Shown one piece after another: positions 24,000 to 38,100 of a stretch of DNA of 64,000 bases. The stretch is from Anas platyrhynchos (taxonomy: Eukaryota; Chordata; Aves; Anseriformes; Anatidae): assembly GCF_047663525.1 (NCBI RefSeq), contig NC_092593.1, forward strand, positions 26,500,501-26,564,500, read 5' to 3'. The position numbers and the translations under genes were made by a program. A model generated the notes under the pieces. That model saw nothing but the letters and a program-made list of their open reading frames with translations, searched no databases and was not told where the DNA came from. Positions within the stretch are counted from its first letter, which is position 1. Each line of letters opens with the position of its first letter.

Positions 24000-26900
24000 A
24001 GGCTGGATTTAATCTCAGAGGAGGGGGAAGGATGAACATTAGGAAAGGCCTTCTCCTGTGCTGTCCCTCAGCTCAAACTATTTGGCAAGTCACGAGCACG
24101 CTCGGTACCCACGCGTATCTCCAAGATTACTTATCCGTTACTTGTATCTCCAAGAGCTCTCTCTTCAGCATTAATTCAAAGTCTGCTTCATCAGCTGGGA
24201 GCCAGCAGGAGCTGTGCATTCCCTGCGACTGGTTGCTTTCATTCAATTCAATCACACCAGTCAATTTGTGAGTGCAAATCCCCCAGGCACAGACCCCCTG
24301 AAAGACTTAACCCTGACCAAGCACCTGAAGTTCCTCTGTGCCCATGGTCCTGTCCCCTGGCTCTCGATACTCCATTTCTCAGCACCCACCCTAGCATCTC
24401 TCATGCACAGCTGCAGGATGTCGCTCTAAGTTGACTTCCTCTTGCATGGGGGAAAACAAAAGTGCCTCCTCAGTGGAGGAGACTTTATGTAATGTAAGAC
24501 TTTATTTTAAGCAGTTGTTGGAAAACATACAACTGGCAGATATAAGAAGGGATTAATCCAGGTGTCCCATTCAAACACCAGGTAAATACTGTGCTCCCAA
24601 GTACTTGGGCAGCTCTCACAGAGGGAACTGAACCTCACAGTAGCATGCACCTTGGCTGTTAGAGCTCACTCTGAATTCAAGACATGGATTCAAATCTCCT
24701 CATGAGAGAGGCAGTGCTGTTGGTGGGGAATAGCACCATTCTACGTGAGAAGGGGTTTGGAATTAGGGTATCTGGAAAGGAAGAGTTTATGCCCTAACTT
24801 TCAGGAAAGAGCAGCTGTTTGTGAAGCCTAAGTGAGCAGATGTCTCCTTTGACAGCGCTGAATGTGGTATCTCAGTTCTAGAAGGGGGCACAACTTTCAA
24901 CATACATCTATCTTCAGCTCGCTGGCTTTTGTGAATTGCACTTTGTTTCTTCCTGGATGAGAAATTGAATGCCTGTTTCTCCCTGGATACTGCAGAGAGA
25001 ATCTAGGTACCTCAGCCAGGTTTGTGATATTACGAGGTCTAAATGCTTACATCTTGGTGACTTTATAATAGTAGAATATGTATCCTAATAATTATAGGAG
25101 TTGACACGGATTTGTACTATCATAATCTTCAGGAATAATTCTCTTATCCACACCCTGATGGCTTCCACCCCGCGTGCTCAGGTTTGGAAAGCAGCTGAGG
25201 AAGAGATGCTGCCAGCCAAACCACCAGTGCCTGGTGTAACCATGCTCTCAGCCAGCAGGTAGTAAGGGTCTCCACCTTTCTGTTCACAGCCCTCTGAGCC
25301 GAAAGGGGAAAAAAAACACCACAAATTTATAATCACAGTCTGAAGCTGACTAAGCTGAGATGCTGTGAAGCATCCTCTGTCACAAACACTCTAGATTATC
25401 AGCAGAGATGAGTGAAGTTGCCTCTTCTCCTTGCTGATGACTAAGCCAGATCAGCTCTGCCGGGCTCCACGCAGAGGAGACTCTTGCTGTGACAAAACCA
25501 GCTTTAAGACCACCAGTGGGAAGGGGAATTGGAGCAAAGACTTGAAACAAATTTAATGGGATGGCCAGTGGTTTTCAAAGGCTTACACGGTGATTTTTTT
25601 TTAGCTCAACAGCTGAACCAGAAGAAAAACATAAATATTTTATTTTACTTGGATTGAGCCATAGCCTTTGTTTTAAAACCCATCATCCTTCCTTTGCGTT
25701 GAACGAGTGCCTTATCTGTGCCAAGATGGGATATTTTGTTTTCAAGGACTTATAAGAAAAACAGAAGAAATGAAGGGTTAGAATCACAGAGGTGCTATAA
25801 GAGGCTGTTTGCAGTATAACTGTTCCCCAGCAATGGCTCATGAATTTACCTCAGTTTTGGGAAGTCATCCCGAAAAAACTAACTACTAATGGAGGCAAGG
25901 ATTAAACCCCAGCTCCCCGCTGAGTGTTCTGTATGCAGGGTTAGGAAGGCGTGGCATTCAGCATGGTAAGAGGTCTCCCTGGACTCAACAACCTACACAG
26001 ACACTTGAGGAGGGTCCGAGGCCATCCCACTTCTGAATGCCCCATTGCCTGTCAGTTGAGGCATGTTTCTGCGTGATGGGATGTTCAAAGAAGGGGCAGA
26101 TCCTCAGGCTGAGAAGTACGCGATCTGTATTCTGTCAAATTCAGAGGTTTTCACCATCCCACACCTCTCTCATCCTTTTCTGATGAAGTTATGTGATAAA
26201 TTTGACTGACATCTGCCAGTAATGATGTAGCTACAGCAAATCCTGCCCTGGGTGGGAAACAGCCTTCTTGGCATCCCTTCCAGCTCCCTTTTTCTTTGGC
26301 CCTGTGGCTCAGATTGATGAATCTCTCTTGGGTGAAACAAAACCACTCTTCACTATTTGCCAGGGGAGCTTAACAACTTACCTAAGGGTGAATGCAACTG
26401 GGTAATGGCTGGCTGGATAAATTTTGGGAATGGGTTTTCCCTGGACACTCTCTAACCATTCTGAATTCCTTGCTATTATACAGCAAATTATCTGTGGCCC
26501 AGCCAGGATAGGCAAATAAGGGAAGTTCTGGTGAAGGAGAACGGGTAAAGGAACCTGAGGTTACTTTCTCAGGGAAGCTGAATTTTAAATGTTACCTCAG
26601 CTGAGGCAGAGTTTGTTGGAAACTCTCTGGCTTTGAGAATTATTTTCATCTACTGAAACACTCGGCAAAGTGTCCATTTTCCCTGATCACCCAGAGGTTA
26701 TTTGTGCCCATCTCCAATGGCAGCCTTCTCCCAAGCATTCACTCTCGGGATGGAGGCTTGTTCCAGTGATTCTGATCCTTTCCCTCACTGCAGTCGCAGT
26801 CTGTGGTGTAGCTTTGCCTCCCATTAGACTTCCTGCGGAAAGCCAGCACTAATGCCAGGTTTGGAGACAATACTGTCCCTCCATGGACCGTAATGTGAGG

Positions 26901-28779
26901 CTGCAAAGCAAACTTTGCTTTCAAACAGCCACAACAAAATAACAAATCCGCCCCTTCATTTTCTGCACTCTATTTTCCTAATTAGGTGGGTGGGAGAACA
27001 AATGTCCACATGCAGAAAGTAGGTGGGCATAGGCTGGATAAATCCCATGCTCCCAATTCTTGGCATGGAACAGCGCAGCCATTATCCCTTCTAAATGTCA
27101 GGGAACTAGCTCCAACTCTACGAGGTGCCAGACACCTGCTCCCACTACTCCCAGCTTTGCCTTCTGCTGTTGCATCTCTCACTCGCAGGCCTTGGTGTAA
27201 TTCCACTCTGCACAAATTGAGCCGTAAGTGCCAGGAAAGTGGGATTCTGAAAGCATTTCATAGAAAGGCACAGACCAGGGCAGCGACAGACCTACAAGGA
27301 GGGACACAGCTGCCACTTCCATGAAGAGGTACCACTCGGTACTGAGACTGCACATTGATAAAAAGCCAGCAGAGGGTTAAAGCAAGATGCTTTCTTGCAG
27401 GCAGATGAAGTGAAATGGATTTAGGGATTTTTTCACAACAAAAAGGGGCGGAAGAGCCACAAAAGGCTATTGAGAGGAGATAGCTAGCTCTTCTGTCTGA
27501 CACATGTCAACAGAGAAGCAGTGGCAACAAAACAAGGCTGTCGTGTTGAAAAAGCAGATCTTTCAGCCACAGGCTAGCTTGCAGGGCAAATTGTGTGCAG
27601 CAAATGCTTCGAGTACAGGGGAATCCTTGTGCTGCTCTTCCAGCACACTTGAGGAGCAGTTGCCAGGGAAGGCAGAAGCAGCAAGCAAAGGTCGTAGCTG
27701 TTCCACTGGAGGCTGGCAGGCAAGGAGGGACTTACCCTGTCACACGGGAGGAGCAGGGAACGCAGGCAGGGAGAAGAGGGAACATGTGCCACAGCCCATG
27801 ATGGCCATCATTCCTGGAGACAACTGCCACCATCTCTAGCTGGATTAACCTACTATTTACACTTCTGTGACTGAAGGCACGCCATTTCCAGTTTCCTTGG
27901 TAAATGAGGACACAGCACACCATTTCTGATGTACTCCTGCAACTTCTGACCCTCCTGTAACTCCAAACAGGGTCATTTATCTGCTGGCTACTCCACAGCA
28001 CATCACAGCCCTCGTAGCAGGACAAGATCAGCATTCTGCTTAGCTCACACCTGTTGTGGCGACCCTGCAGGCTGCTAGCCATAGCACCGCAAAAGAAGTA
28101 AGCCATTCAGCAAACCACAGAGCCATGTAAGAAGCCAGTCGGTAGCTTGCTCTGTAGCTCATCCCATGGCTCCATTACTATCACAAAAGTATCATGGCTC
28201 TGCAGTTTTTGTGACAGTAACAACACCATCACCACAGCCTTCAAGCACTTCAAATTACCTGTTTGGTGAAAGCCCTGTGCACCATTAGCATATCTTTAAT
28301 ATGAAGTCCTAGGAACAGTGATGACACCTGAAGACAGTGCAAGGCAAGCTCACTCTGGTGCATTTGAGAAATTGTGTATCACCCAAGAAGAACGGGACAC
28401 ACTGATAACACAACCTTTTCTGCTACGTTGTGCCGCTTTGGAGGCTGTCCACTAAAGACAGAAGATAACATGCCAAGTGAAACACAGCTCTTCTTGTGAC
28501 TACAGAGTGGTTTCTCTGGTAAAGGGAAGCACTGCTCTCCCAATACAAACCATTTGTCAACATAATGCTTCCACTAATGACAGACCCGGTCTCTCCATGA
28601 ATGGCCCTCAGAATGGGTCCTAATTACACCATGTTATTGCAGAGGAGGAAATGTGCATAGAAATTGGAAAAACTGGCGTAGAAACAGAGCAATATTCCCA
28701 GCCTACTTTCCAGCTCATTTCCAAACTCGTATGACTCCCCCATATGTCAGCTCGAGTAGCAGTGTTAACTATTCCATTT
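24000..28779. other. Non-coding stretch, no gene seen
   Basis: Mostly unique DNA. 24430-26660 is nearly free of open frames above 60 codons. 27000-27850 is GC-richer with frames up to 124 codons on both strands that look like compositional noise. No interspersed repeat was recognised. Confidence 0.55.
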
Positions 28780-28799
28780 TCTGTGGAATTGGTGAGAAT

Positions 28800-28940
28800 C
28801 AACTTGGAGGCTCTTATGCAGGAATTCAGTCTTTCGCCCTGAGAATCATAAGCATTAATCAAACCGTACACTACAAGATAATCATTTTTAATTGATATTG
28901 CATAGCACTTAGCAATCCCCAACCAAGTTAAAGAAGCTTG
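28800..28940. promoter_or_regulatory. Weak enhancer-like AT-rich block
   Basis: Carries cataagcattaatcaaacc, gataatcatttttaattgat and attgcatagcacttagcaat, a dense set of TAAT/ATTA homeodomain cores in repeat-free sequence. This is composition-based evidence only. Confidence 0.2.
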
Positions 28941-31867
28941 AACAATGTTCAAACAAAGCAAAGATATTGGCCTTCAGGAGACAAGAGGCAAACAGATGGA
29001 GAGGGACCGTGAGAAATTGAGAAATGATGTAGATTTCAGTCACATTCTGAGTCTTATTTATTAAGGAGCAAGTTGCTTTATAGTGGAGGTTGTCTGTTAC
29101 TGTAGGGTTTTTTAATGAAAATCATTATTGGAAAAGGTAAGATGTGTGCCAAGCAGATATTTTTCTTACTGAATTTCTTATTTGCTAACTTCATATACTG
29201 TTTCAAAATACATTGCTATGGGCAAGTCTCCTTCTGAAGGAGAACCTCTGAAAATCACTATCAAGAAGATTAACATCTAGCATATAAAGCAACATAAGAC
29301 AGTAAGTAGCTGTATATGGAAAGGAGGAAAAATATTTGCCTAACAAGATGTCGGCAGGTTGAATTTTGGTCCCAGATAACCGGTCTAAAATAAATCAATT
29401 TACATGAGCGCTAACCTAACTGAGCTCAGACTCTGCCAGCCAAACACACGGTACACTTGAAATCTTGTTGCTTGGCTGATACCAGTCTCATTGTTGGGAA
29501 CCATGTGGATTTCCACTTCTGGAGTATTAACTTCTTTTCAGCCAGCAAAATCCACAGGATCTGTTTGTCTTGGAATCAGAAAGTGCCAGCTGTCTACTTC
29601 ACCCAGTATGAATAAATGCAGATTTACTGTTTCAAAAAGACTTATAAAGAATAGTGGTTGTCTGAAGCCAGAAGCAACCTTTTTAATCTCCACAGGCAAT
29701 CTCCAGACTTATTTTCCTTTTAAGCTACCTGTGGCCTAAAACCCAAAGGCTGCATATGAAGATCCCTAAGATCAACCTTCAGAGAGAGAGAGAAAGTCAG
29801 ATTCTAGCTGGAGCTATTGAAAAAGTTTCCAGGCTATGTTTGCATTACGTGCTGTCTTGGAGAAGTGCCCGATTTCAGCTTATACAGGAAGCATTAGCGT
29901 GGCCAATTGTGCTATAAACATCAGAAATAACACTCAGTCCTTCCTGAGTTTGTTGTACAGCATCTAGCTTGAGAGAAAGGAAGAAGAGGAAAGTAAGAGT
30001 AATAGAGAAGGAAGAGGAAGAACCAGTAAATTCTAAGTGGAAAGAAAGGGAATGACCACCTTGAATTTCAGAGATGAAGCAAGATGAAGATGAGAGAATC
30101 TGAGCTCCATTAATGTCTATTCTGCCTTCCCACAAGCGCAAGCCAACGGGGTACCATGAAATCCAGCAGGCTAGTAGGTCTGTCTCTCTTTCACTTGTAG
30201 TGCAAGCACAAAAGCAACAACTGCTGTTGCTATTGCAAGAGAAAAACAAATACCTGATAGGAGGGAAGAGGAGAAAGCAGAATAATCCAGATGGCTTCCC
30301 CTCTCTTGAGTGCAGCCCAGTGCTAGAAATCTCAGCCTGCACTCCTTGCTCCAGACACAGAGTAAAAGACCACAACCACAAATCCTGACCCCTACTCACA
30401 CCATAGCAGGTTAGGAACCTAGAGGTGTTTAGGTTTAAGTACTCCTGTCTGAAAACAACTTCAGATTTGGACATGAAGACAAAAAAGCTCTAAGTCTTTT
30501 GATTATCAGGAAGATAATTGCCAAACATAATTCAAAAGCTCCTCGAGTAAGATTTCAGCTCAAAAGACCCACCCATTCAAGATGGCACAAATACCACATA
30601 ATATTGCGACAGGGGTAGAAATCTTAATATCTCAATGTTTGTAGACCTGAACTGCAAAAGCCCATCAGGTCTCACTGATGAAATTCCGCATCTACTCCTG
30701 ACTCCTATCTAGCACTCTTTTCACCCCCAGTTTTACCTGTCTTTTGCAGTTCACTAAGCAGTAGTAGGGCTTCACTCCTCCCTCTGGGACCCCACACCTC
30801 CCGTGGTTCTCCAGACTGCTGCACCCAACATGGAGTTGCAATGAAAGGGAGAAGGCAGATGGTCTCCTTTGCCGATAAGTACCTGCCCAGCAGCTGCCTA
30901 GCTTAGCAGCTAATAAAACCCAACACCTGGGAGTATGCACTAGCATGGCAGATACTCCTTCTTATGTGTCTGTAGCTATTGTATCACACAGAAATTCACA
31001 AAAGTGAAGAAGTCTATAAACGTGTCCTGGGCTGGTCTCGAACCCCAAGCATAGCTGGAACAGATCCACATTTAAACCAGACCAAATACCTCCACCTAGC
31101 TATAAAGGTGCATCACCCAGGTGCAAACCAACCTTATTTCTTCACAGCTCTCTCCTCTGCACCTTAGAAACACCCTGTCAGTGCTTTGAAATGCCATTTT
31201 CTCACAGCTGTTTACTTTAAACTGATTTCACTGCAGCAAAGGCATCGTCTCCCTTCATTAGCAGGGTTTTCACAGAAATAGCTTTGCTCCAACTTATGTA
31301 TTTTAATAATTTAGGCAACCAACATGTACTTGCTCATTTCCCTTTCAACTAGCAACGCAACCATGCGAGTGCAATTCAGTGGATGAAGCAGCTATGAAAA
31401 AGTGTTTAGCCATGACCTTAAGCAGCCTAGTTATGCCAGAAACTGTCTCCCATTAATCAGTTGCACTTTGTCTCTAGCATTGACTTAACACTCTTTATGG
31501 AGCCTTTTGTTGCAGGAAAGATGTTGGATTGCTCAAAAATGTCAAAATTACATTCAGATTTCAGAGCACAGAAAAAAAAAAAAATCAGGAGGAGAAAAAA
31601 ACGTGACAAAATTCTTATGAATTTTCCAGATGCTGCAACATGTACTTTTGGAAATGTGGTGCATCATTTTCTTGTGTTATTTGAGGAACTGTGTAATCAC
31701 CCAGTTGTTGGGCTTATCATACAAGAAGTTGCCAGCAAATAACTGTTATCTCTCAAGTATGAGATTTCTGTCCCTGGCTGACACTACTGATTAAAGAGTT
31801 CCTGCGGTGAGTGAGTGTGGAAAGGCAACCATTTTAGCTGGCGGTATATTGTTCCCCATTCATATTG

Positions 31868-31870
<3 letters not shown>
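28941..31870. other. Non-coding stretch with a purine-rich tract
   Basis: Holds a nearly pure purine tract at 29971-30022, which explains the Ser/Phe-rich 199-codon antisense frame at 29875-30474. A run of 13 A lies at 31572-31584. No gene or transposon was recognised. Confidence 0.52.
29971..30022 (+). repeat. Purine-rich tract
   Basis: Forty-nine of 52 bases are A or G, with only three T interruptions. Low-complexity GA-type sequence. Confidence 0.8.

Positions 31871-31896
<26 letters not shown>
31871..31896 (+). repeat. Poly(A) run of 26
   Basis: Twenty-six uninterrupted A, one of the longest homopolymers in the window. Nothing upstream looks like a reverse-transcribed mRNA and no convincing target-site duplication is seen, so it is listed as a simple repeat and not as a retroposon tail. 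Confidence 0.92.
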
Positions 31897-31898
<2 letters not shown>

Positions 31899-32165
31899 TG
31901 GTGCTTACACAAAGGACAAACAGCATCGTAGCTGAAAAGACAGAAGCAACTATGAGGCTGTAGAAAAACAAGTTATAATTCAGCACCAATGCGAGACTGT
32001 TGAAGAGATGTTACACTGAGGCTGGCAGGCTGTGTTTAGTTTGATAGGTATGGTACTCTGTTCATGCAGCTGCCTGCCTGAAACTGTAGAAATCATCCTG
32101 ATTAGAAAAAGGCAGGTCCAGAAGCTCTTCTGACCTGGGTAATGCTGCACTGGCTCAGAGGGACA

Positions 32166-32195
32166 CATGCAGCAGGGAACCATGCAGCAGGGTAC
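32166..32195. repeat. 15-bp tandem duplication, one mismatch
   Basis: catgcagcagggaac is followed directly by catgcagcagggtac. A single A-to-T difference separates the two copies. Confidence 0.9.
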
Positions 32196-35100
32196 CCATC
32201 TCCTACCTGCTCACCAGTTCTCTGGAGGTAGCTAAAGTCCACAGGATTTCTGCTAAGAAACATCGAGCAGTAAGACAGTAATCCCAGTGGGGGCAAAGGA
32301 TGTCTTTGGAGTCAGTGTCTCTGCAGCATCTAGAGATGTTGTCTCAATGGCAAATGGTTTAATAGAAAGAGACAACTCCAGAGTCAACAACAATCGGAGC
32401 TGGGGCTTGTAATCTGAACAGCCACATCTGACCTTTGTTTTAGCTGTCATGGAAGAAGAATATCTTCATGTTGTACAGGCAAACACCAGAAATAACACAT
32501 GGAAATTGAACAGGAGAGACAGAGCGCGTGAAATGGAAGGGTTAATGCATTCTTTTCTGCAAGAGGGTGTTGCTCCCTCCATAATTGATACCAAAGCAGC
32601 TTTGGGCACAGTGCATCCCAATGAGAGAGCATGTGGCCTAATTTGGCACTTCTTCCACCAGCAGGAGGCTCTTCTGCAGGCTATTCACAATCCAACTGAG
32701 GTTGGCATCCTTGCCTGGTTGAAGCTGACATACTGTGCCACATTATGAGTGGGAACAGGACCATCCTAACAGATTAGCGTGAGCACAGACTTGCCAGAAT
32801 ACCAGTATGTGGATAACAGTTAAGTGTTAAAGGGGGGATCCCTGTCCAAAAATGATGAAATGACAGTCTGTCTTCAGCTTGCCCAGCTACAGTTAGGAAA
32901 TCTGTCACAGGATACAACAGCTGAGCTCGGCATACCCCGGTGCCCTTTCTGCAGCCCACATCAAAGTAGAAACCCTGTTTCAAGAGTGGGGGTCTCCAGG
33001 ATCCAGGGATGGGGAGGTCCCCAGGAGAAAGCTGGGTGAACCTTAGCAGGGTGGTTGTTGTCCTTGCTGCGGTGCCTTGTTTAGCTGGGAAGCCCAGTTG
33101 AGAATTTCTTCTGGTTTTCCAGGGGATTTTATACGTGTTGGCTTCATGGGGAATTTTGTAGTGAGGAAAAAAGGTTAGGGTCAGGCTGTGTTGAAGCCTG
33201 TGCAGATGCACAAAACGTGTGGTAAGGCAGGAAGAGGCTCTCCCCATTTCCTACAGGCTCGTAAAGCAATACCCCATGTTGGGTCTGAGTGTGTTAGCCC
33301 CCATTTGCTCCTTGCAGAAGTGCTCTGGCCAAGTCAGATGGCGTGCTGCTGTGTCTCAGCAAGCACCTCGGCTGGTTGAGTCGAACTGGCTGTTAAAGCT
33401 GGCATCTGCACCCCATGCACACCGCTGGCACCTTTCCCCCAAGCTGTGCCACCTCCTCTGCTGTCGTCAAGCCCTTGCCTCACCACCTCCCCATCAGCGA
33501 GGGACCTGGCATTCCTCCCCCCATGTCTGATGGGATTATTCCCATCCCTAGGCTGTCCTGCATGCTTCCTGCCTCCATTTCCCAGTGCAGGTAGTACCAA
33601 GATGACCCCAGTCACACCGCAGAGACCCTCTGCATTCCTCAGTGACCTCGTCCATCTGTCTCCATGCCTGAGAAAGCTCACAGAAAATGAACTGAACCTT
33701 TTGCAAGATGCTTGCTGCACATAACCAGGAGCTGTGGTGTGTGAGGCCAGAAGGAATCAGGCTCACAGGACCAGCACCACCACAACTGGATTGCCATCCT
33801 CCTTTAGCCTTAGCCTCTCAAAATTAGGAGTTTTCCCATCTGTCTTTAGAAGAGGCACCTGCCAGTTAGGTTGCATAGGTGATGTATACAAAAAAATACT
33901 CTTCACAAGGAATTAATGTCACCTCTGAATACTCTTCAGAAGGTTTTCCTAGTAAAAGGGGAAGAAACAACTGTATTTGCACAAACTGTGGCAAAAGCAT
34001 TTGACACGTTTTATAGGTGTGTGTTGGAACACAGACATATTTTTAACCCTAGATAAGATCTTGAGAAAATGTTTACTGGGCCTCAGAGGAAATGTAAATC
34101 AAAACTGCCAAAACTGTGTCAGTAGATTTCATTTCAGTTTACTTATTTAAAATGAGAATGAAAACAAGCAGAGTTCTGGGCAAGTTTGTACTTCTGCATC
34201 TCCTTTCAGATCTGTCTGTTTACATTATACAGTGTTTTGGGACTGACACAAAGGTGGCAAGTTGCTGAATTCTAAATGTCCTTCAATAGCTGGAGCATTG
34301 CATTCCTGTGCCTTTTGATGAGTCACATTACTTATTTGTCACATATGTTGTTAACGCAAGGAAATGTATTCAATAAAAAAACTAATCCAGGCAGCCAGCC
34401 ATGGGCAGATGAATGAAAGTGACCAAAAGCAGGTTGGAGCAGAAAGAGATGAAGAGAGAAAGGGCTGTTAAATCTGTGCAGTCTCCAAATCCTTTTAATA
34501 TCAGACACAAAGCCTTTAGAGAGTGAAATCAACACTTCCCACACTAGAAACCCCTCTTGCTGCTCCTGAGCAGAGCCTGGGTTAGGACCAGGCTCTTTTC
34601 TCATCTGACCTCTGTGATCTGAGCTTTCTCCCTTGACCTGAGGACAGAGGAGGAGAAGCAGCTAGCATTTGTGTACGCTGCTTCGCAGGGATGTCAGGAG
34701 CCTCTGGATCCTTCGTCGGGGCCCACAGGGGCCCATTTTGGAAGGGAAGAGAAAGCTGAAAGCGTTGCCAGCGTTATGCTGAGCTGTTGTCCTCTGGAGT
34801 CCAGTCTCCAGCCAGGTTGTGAAATCAGAGGACTTGGACTCAAGAAAAGAATAAACCCGAATTCAAAACAAGGTTTTTGTTACACCACCTCATTTCACTG
34901 CTGTCTCCCTAGGGCATGTGGACACCACAACAGACCGCTGCCAGCTTCGTTACTCTAACACAACAGTTCCTTCCCATCATTTTCTGAAGGGAAGTTAATA
35001 TTCAGCTATGTTAATCAGGGGTAATTTTTGGCTATCCCAAACAGCATATCCAAGTCCCTTGTGCCTGACAGCTGAGGCAAAGCTATTGTGATAGATTAGC

Positions 35101-38100
35101 ACAGTGACAGCTTCTTCCAGTCTTGGTGGTTGTCTCAGCCATTGGGAGCCAAACTCTGGCCCTGGTTTCAGAAACTTAAACACCTCGTGGTAGTGTAAAC
35201 TGGCCCCATCCACAAGTAGCCTTGCCAAGAGCCAGTTGACTTAACAGGCATCACAGAAGGCAAAGGAGCCCAGCTCATTGTTCCAGCACATGGCCATGAA
35301 GCCAGATGAAATTTGGAGTGAACAAACTCATTTGAGCTTTTCACACCAGTTTTGCTCTTTGGCTGGAGAAGAAGCAGTAGCAGTTTTGGCACTTTTCTAG
35401 CAAAGAAAGGCTGGGAGGGGAGGAGGCTGAATACTTTCTCTTGAGATAGGTGGGTACATGGAAACTCTTTGATATGATTCCCCCTGCCCAGGGCCTGGCC
35501 AGGGGCTCAGTCCTTCAAGAGATGGCTTTAGGCAACTCATCTTTCTTATTTCTATCTCAGAGAGGGGAGTCTTTCCTAGACCAAAGCATCTGGGAGGTCT
35601 TGAGCACTGCCTTAGTGCCGTGCCCTGTTTGCTGGCATGGCTGTGGCCAACTGCTATGGGAAAGGACATCGATTTTGTGCCTTTTGCTAAAAGGAAATGG
35701 GGTTTCCTCCCTCAGAAGGCAACTTCTGGCTGTGTAGGTTTGTTGGCCGCCAGCTGCTACAGCTGTTATGCATGGCGTGGAGAGGTGCGTCTTGTAGTTG
35801 CACTGCAAATGAAGGATTTTATTTTTGGTTTTGTCTTTAAATAACAGGAATTTAATATTTCATTATTTGAGACATGTTGCTTTCAGATCTGTCCTCTGAG
35901 AAACTGAGATCACCACAGCCTGGAGACCCGCCAGGACTCAAGGGAATTACAGTCCTAGACTAATAAATTTTGGTCTGACCTAGAGCAATCATAAATCCTA
36001 AATAAACCGTCTTACTTCACTCATGTTACTCAAAACTCACCATGGTGTTTCAGACCCTGGACATTGTCCATGCCCGCTCTTCCTGAAAGGTCAGTTTCTT
36101 GGAAAAATTGTGTTTAAGGAAGCATTCTTGCTTCCCCAAATATCCTCCCTATTCATTCAAAAATGAAATAAAAATATAATAATTAAAAAAAAAAAAGAGG
36201 CTCTTGTACTCTAGAGAAGATGAACAATCTTAACACATTCTTTTGTCTTCCCAGGCCTTTCAACTTGCCAGGAAAATCCTTCTCATCCGCATCCTTCCTT
36301 TGCTGGCCCAATCTCAGCAGCTTTCTCGGTAAACTGATGAAATCAAAGTGTAATCTGGGATCCCTAGCAGAACTCAAGCTTGTCCATTCAAAGGCTGTCT
36401 GCTTACCAGTGAGGCCATGATTCAGTGTTACACAGAAGAGTTCTGTTGTCCCCCAGCTTCCACCCGCTGGGGCTAAAACCGCTGCTGCCCAGCGAGCACT
36501 GCTGTGCTTACAGCATTGACCAGCCAACCCTTGCAGCTCTCCACTGAGGTTGGCAGGTTGAGGCAGGCAGGGGGAACTGGATGCACAGTCTGCAGTAATT
36601 CACAGTGTAGGCTGGATTTGTGCAGAGACATTGGCACATGTCCCACTACGTTCAACTGATTTTGAGAACCTGACCCTAAAATTTAAGATCAGGGTTGAAC
36701 CACCTGTAAGAGCAGGTCTTGGAATGCTTTGTCTCCAGTCCTGCAGCACAGGAAGAACTGAGTTTCAGTTCCTAAAGTTTTCAGAGGCAATTCTCTGCTC
36801 TAAACCACAGCAGCCTCCTACGGAGCCCAGACTGTTCCTCTGGTGCTCACATACGCTGATTTTGGATTCACACGAGCCACTCCACTGCTTGCACTGTCAT
36901 CACAGTGCACTTGAGATTCAAAAACAAAACTTTGTCTCCTGCTTTCCCACATACGCCGTGATTGCTTGCGCACCGGGGGAGTCCTGATATTCTCATCTAC
37001 CTTCAGGAAGGATCGTTTGTCACTTCAAGCCCTCTAGCCACCTGGAACATGGAAATCCCATTTACATAAATTCAGGGCCCAGGTTGTCTCTTTGCTCTCA
37101 CTGTTGTCATAGCAGCCTAATTCACCAGTGGTCATGTCAGCCCTTCACCTGCTCGTGGTGCCTTGGAGTTACAAGCAGCAAACACAAAGGGAAGAATGGG
37201 AAATTCATTCTTCAGTCTGGCTCAGAACTGCAGGGTAAGCATGCAGAAGAAACCTAAGGGATTTCATACAGAGAGGTTTTAGAGGGACCGTAAGCTACTC
37301 TGGAAATGGCTTATCACACAAATATATCACAAAATAGCTATTCTTCCCCTCCTTAATAATGACTTTCACAAAGTTCCCCTTACCCACAAGATGAGTTCTG
37401 GAAAACCACATGTACCTTAGGGAGCTTCCTAGCTGTCTTCTACTACAGAGTGGATTACCTAAGGATTTCAGCTTGGATTAAACTCCCTGTGGAGCTTCAA
37501 ATGTTGTCTTTCCACACCAAACAACATCCAAATCAGCTGTTGGCATAAACAACAGTCAAGCTGCCCCCTATTCTTGCCAGAAGAGTCAGGTCCAATGGGA
37601 CTTTGCAACCACAATTTTTTTCCACCATAGCTTCCACATCAAAACTTCCCACCAAGCAGACACCCAGCTCTGGAACGATCTCCAAAAGGCCCAATTCCAA
37701 GCTAAGGAAGGCAAGGGCATGGGTCCAGCTCCACTCCGGGACATGGCAGACGATTCTCAGAAATCTGCAGGAATCCTGTTTGCCTGAACCTGAGCTGAAT
37801 TTGTCCCATATCAAATTTTAATGGAACTGGCAGAACTCTTACATTGCAGCTTTCTTCTGTTCATTTAGTTCATAGTTCAAAAACTAATATCCCCCATTTA
37901 TCAGCATTTCACATTGAGTTATTTGTTTAGTAGCAAAGAAAAGTGATTAAAGTATACAACATGGTGAAAATCACATTCTCATCCTCTGCACTGCTGTATA
38001 ATTCATGCTGAAGAACAAATGAGATTACAGCTCTGGGACTGTCTCCAGAATGAGTTACATTTGTCCCGTTTCCCGTTCTTGCTATAATCTTTGTCAAGAC

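Noticed and set aside
29875..30474. 199-codon antisense frame
   Set aside because: Its Ser/Phe/Leu richness follows from the purine-rich tract on the plus strand. No domain was recognised.
31030..31060. tRNA-like B box (ggtctcgaacccc)
   Set aside because: No matching A box, acceptor stem or cloverleaf could be folded around it.
31836..31904. A26 run with short agctgg words on both sides as a retroposon with target-site duplication
   Set aside because: The shared word is only about six bases and the enclosed unique sequence is about 30 bases with no known element.
32774..33247. 157-codon antisense frame
   Set aside because: No recognisable features. Overlaps plus-strand frames of similar quality.
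36760..36825. MIR-like tail (tgctctaaaccacagcagcc)
   Set aside because: Only about 20 bases resemble the consensus end. Too short to call without an alignment score.
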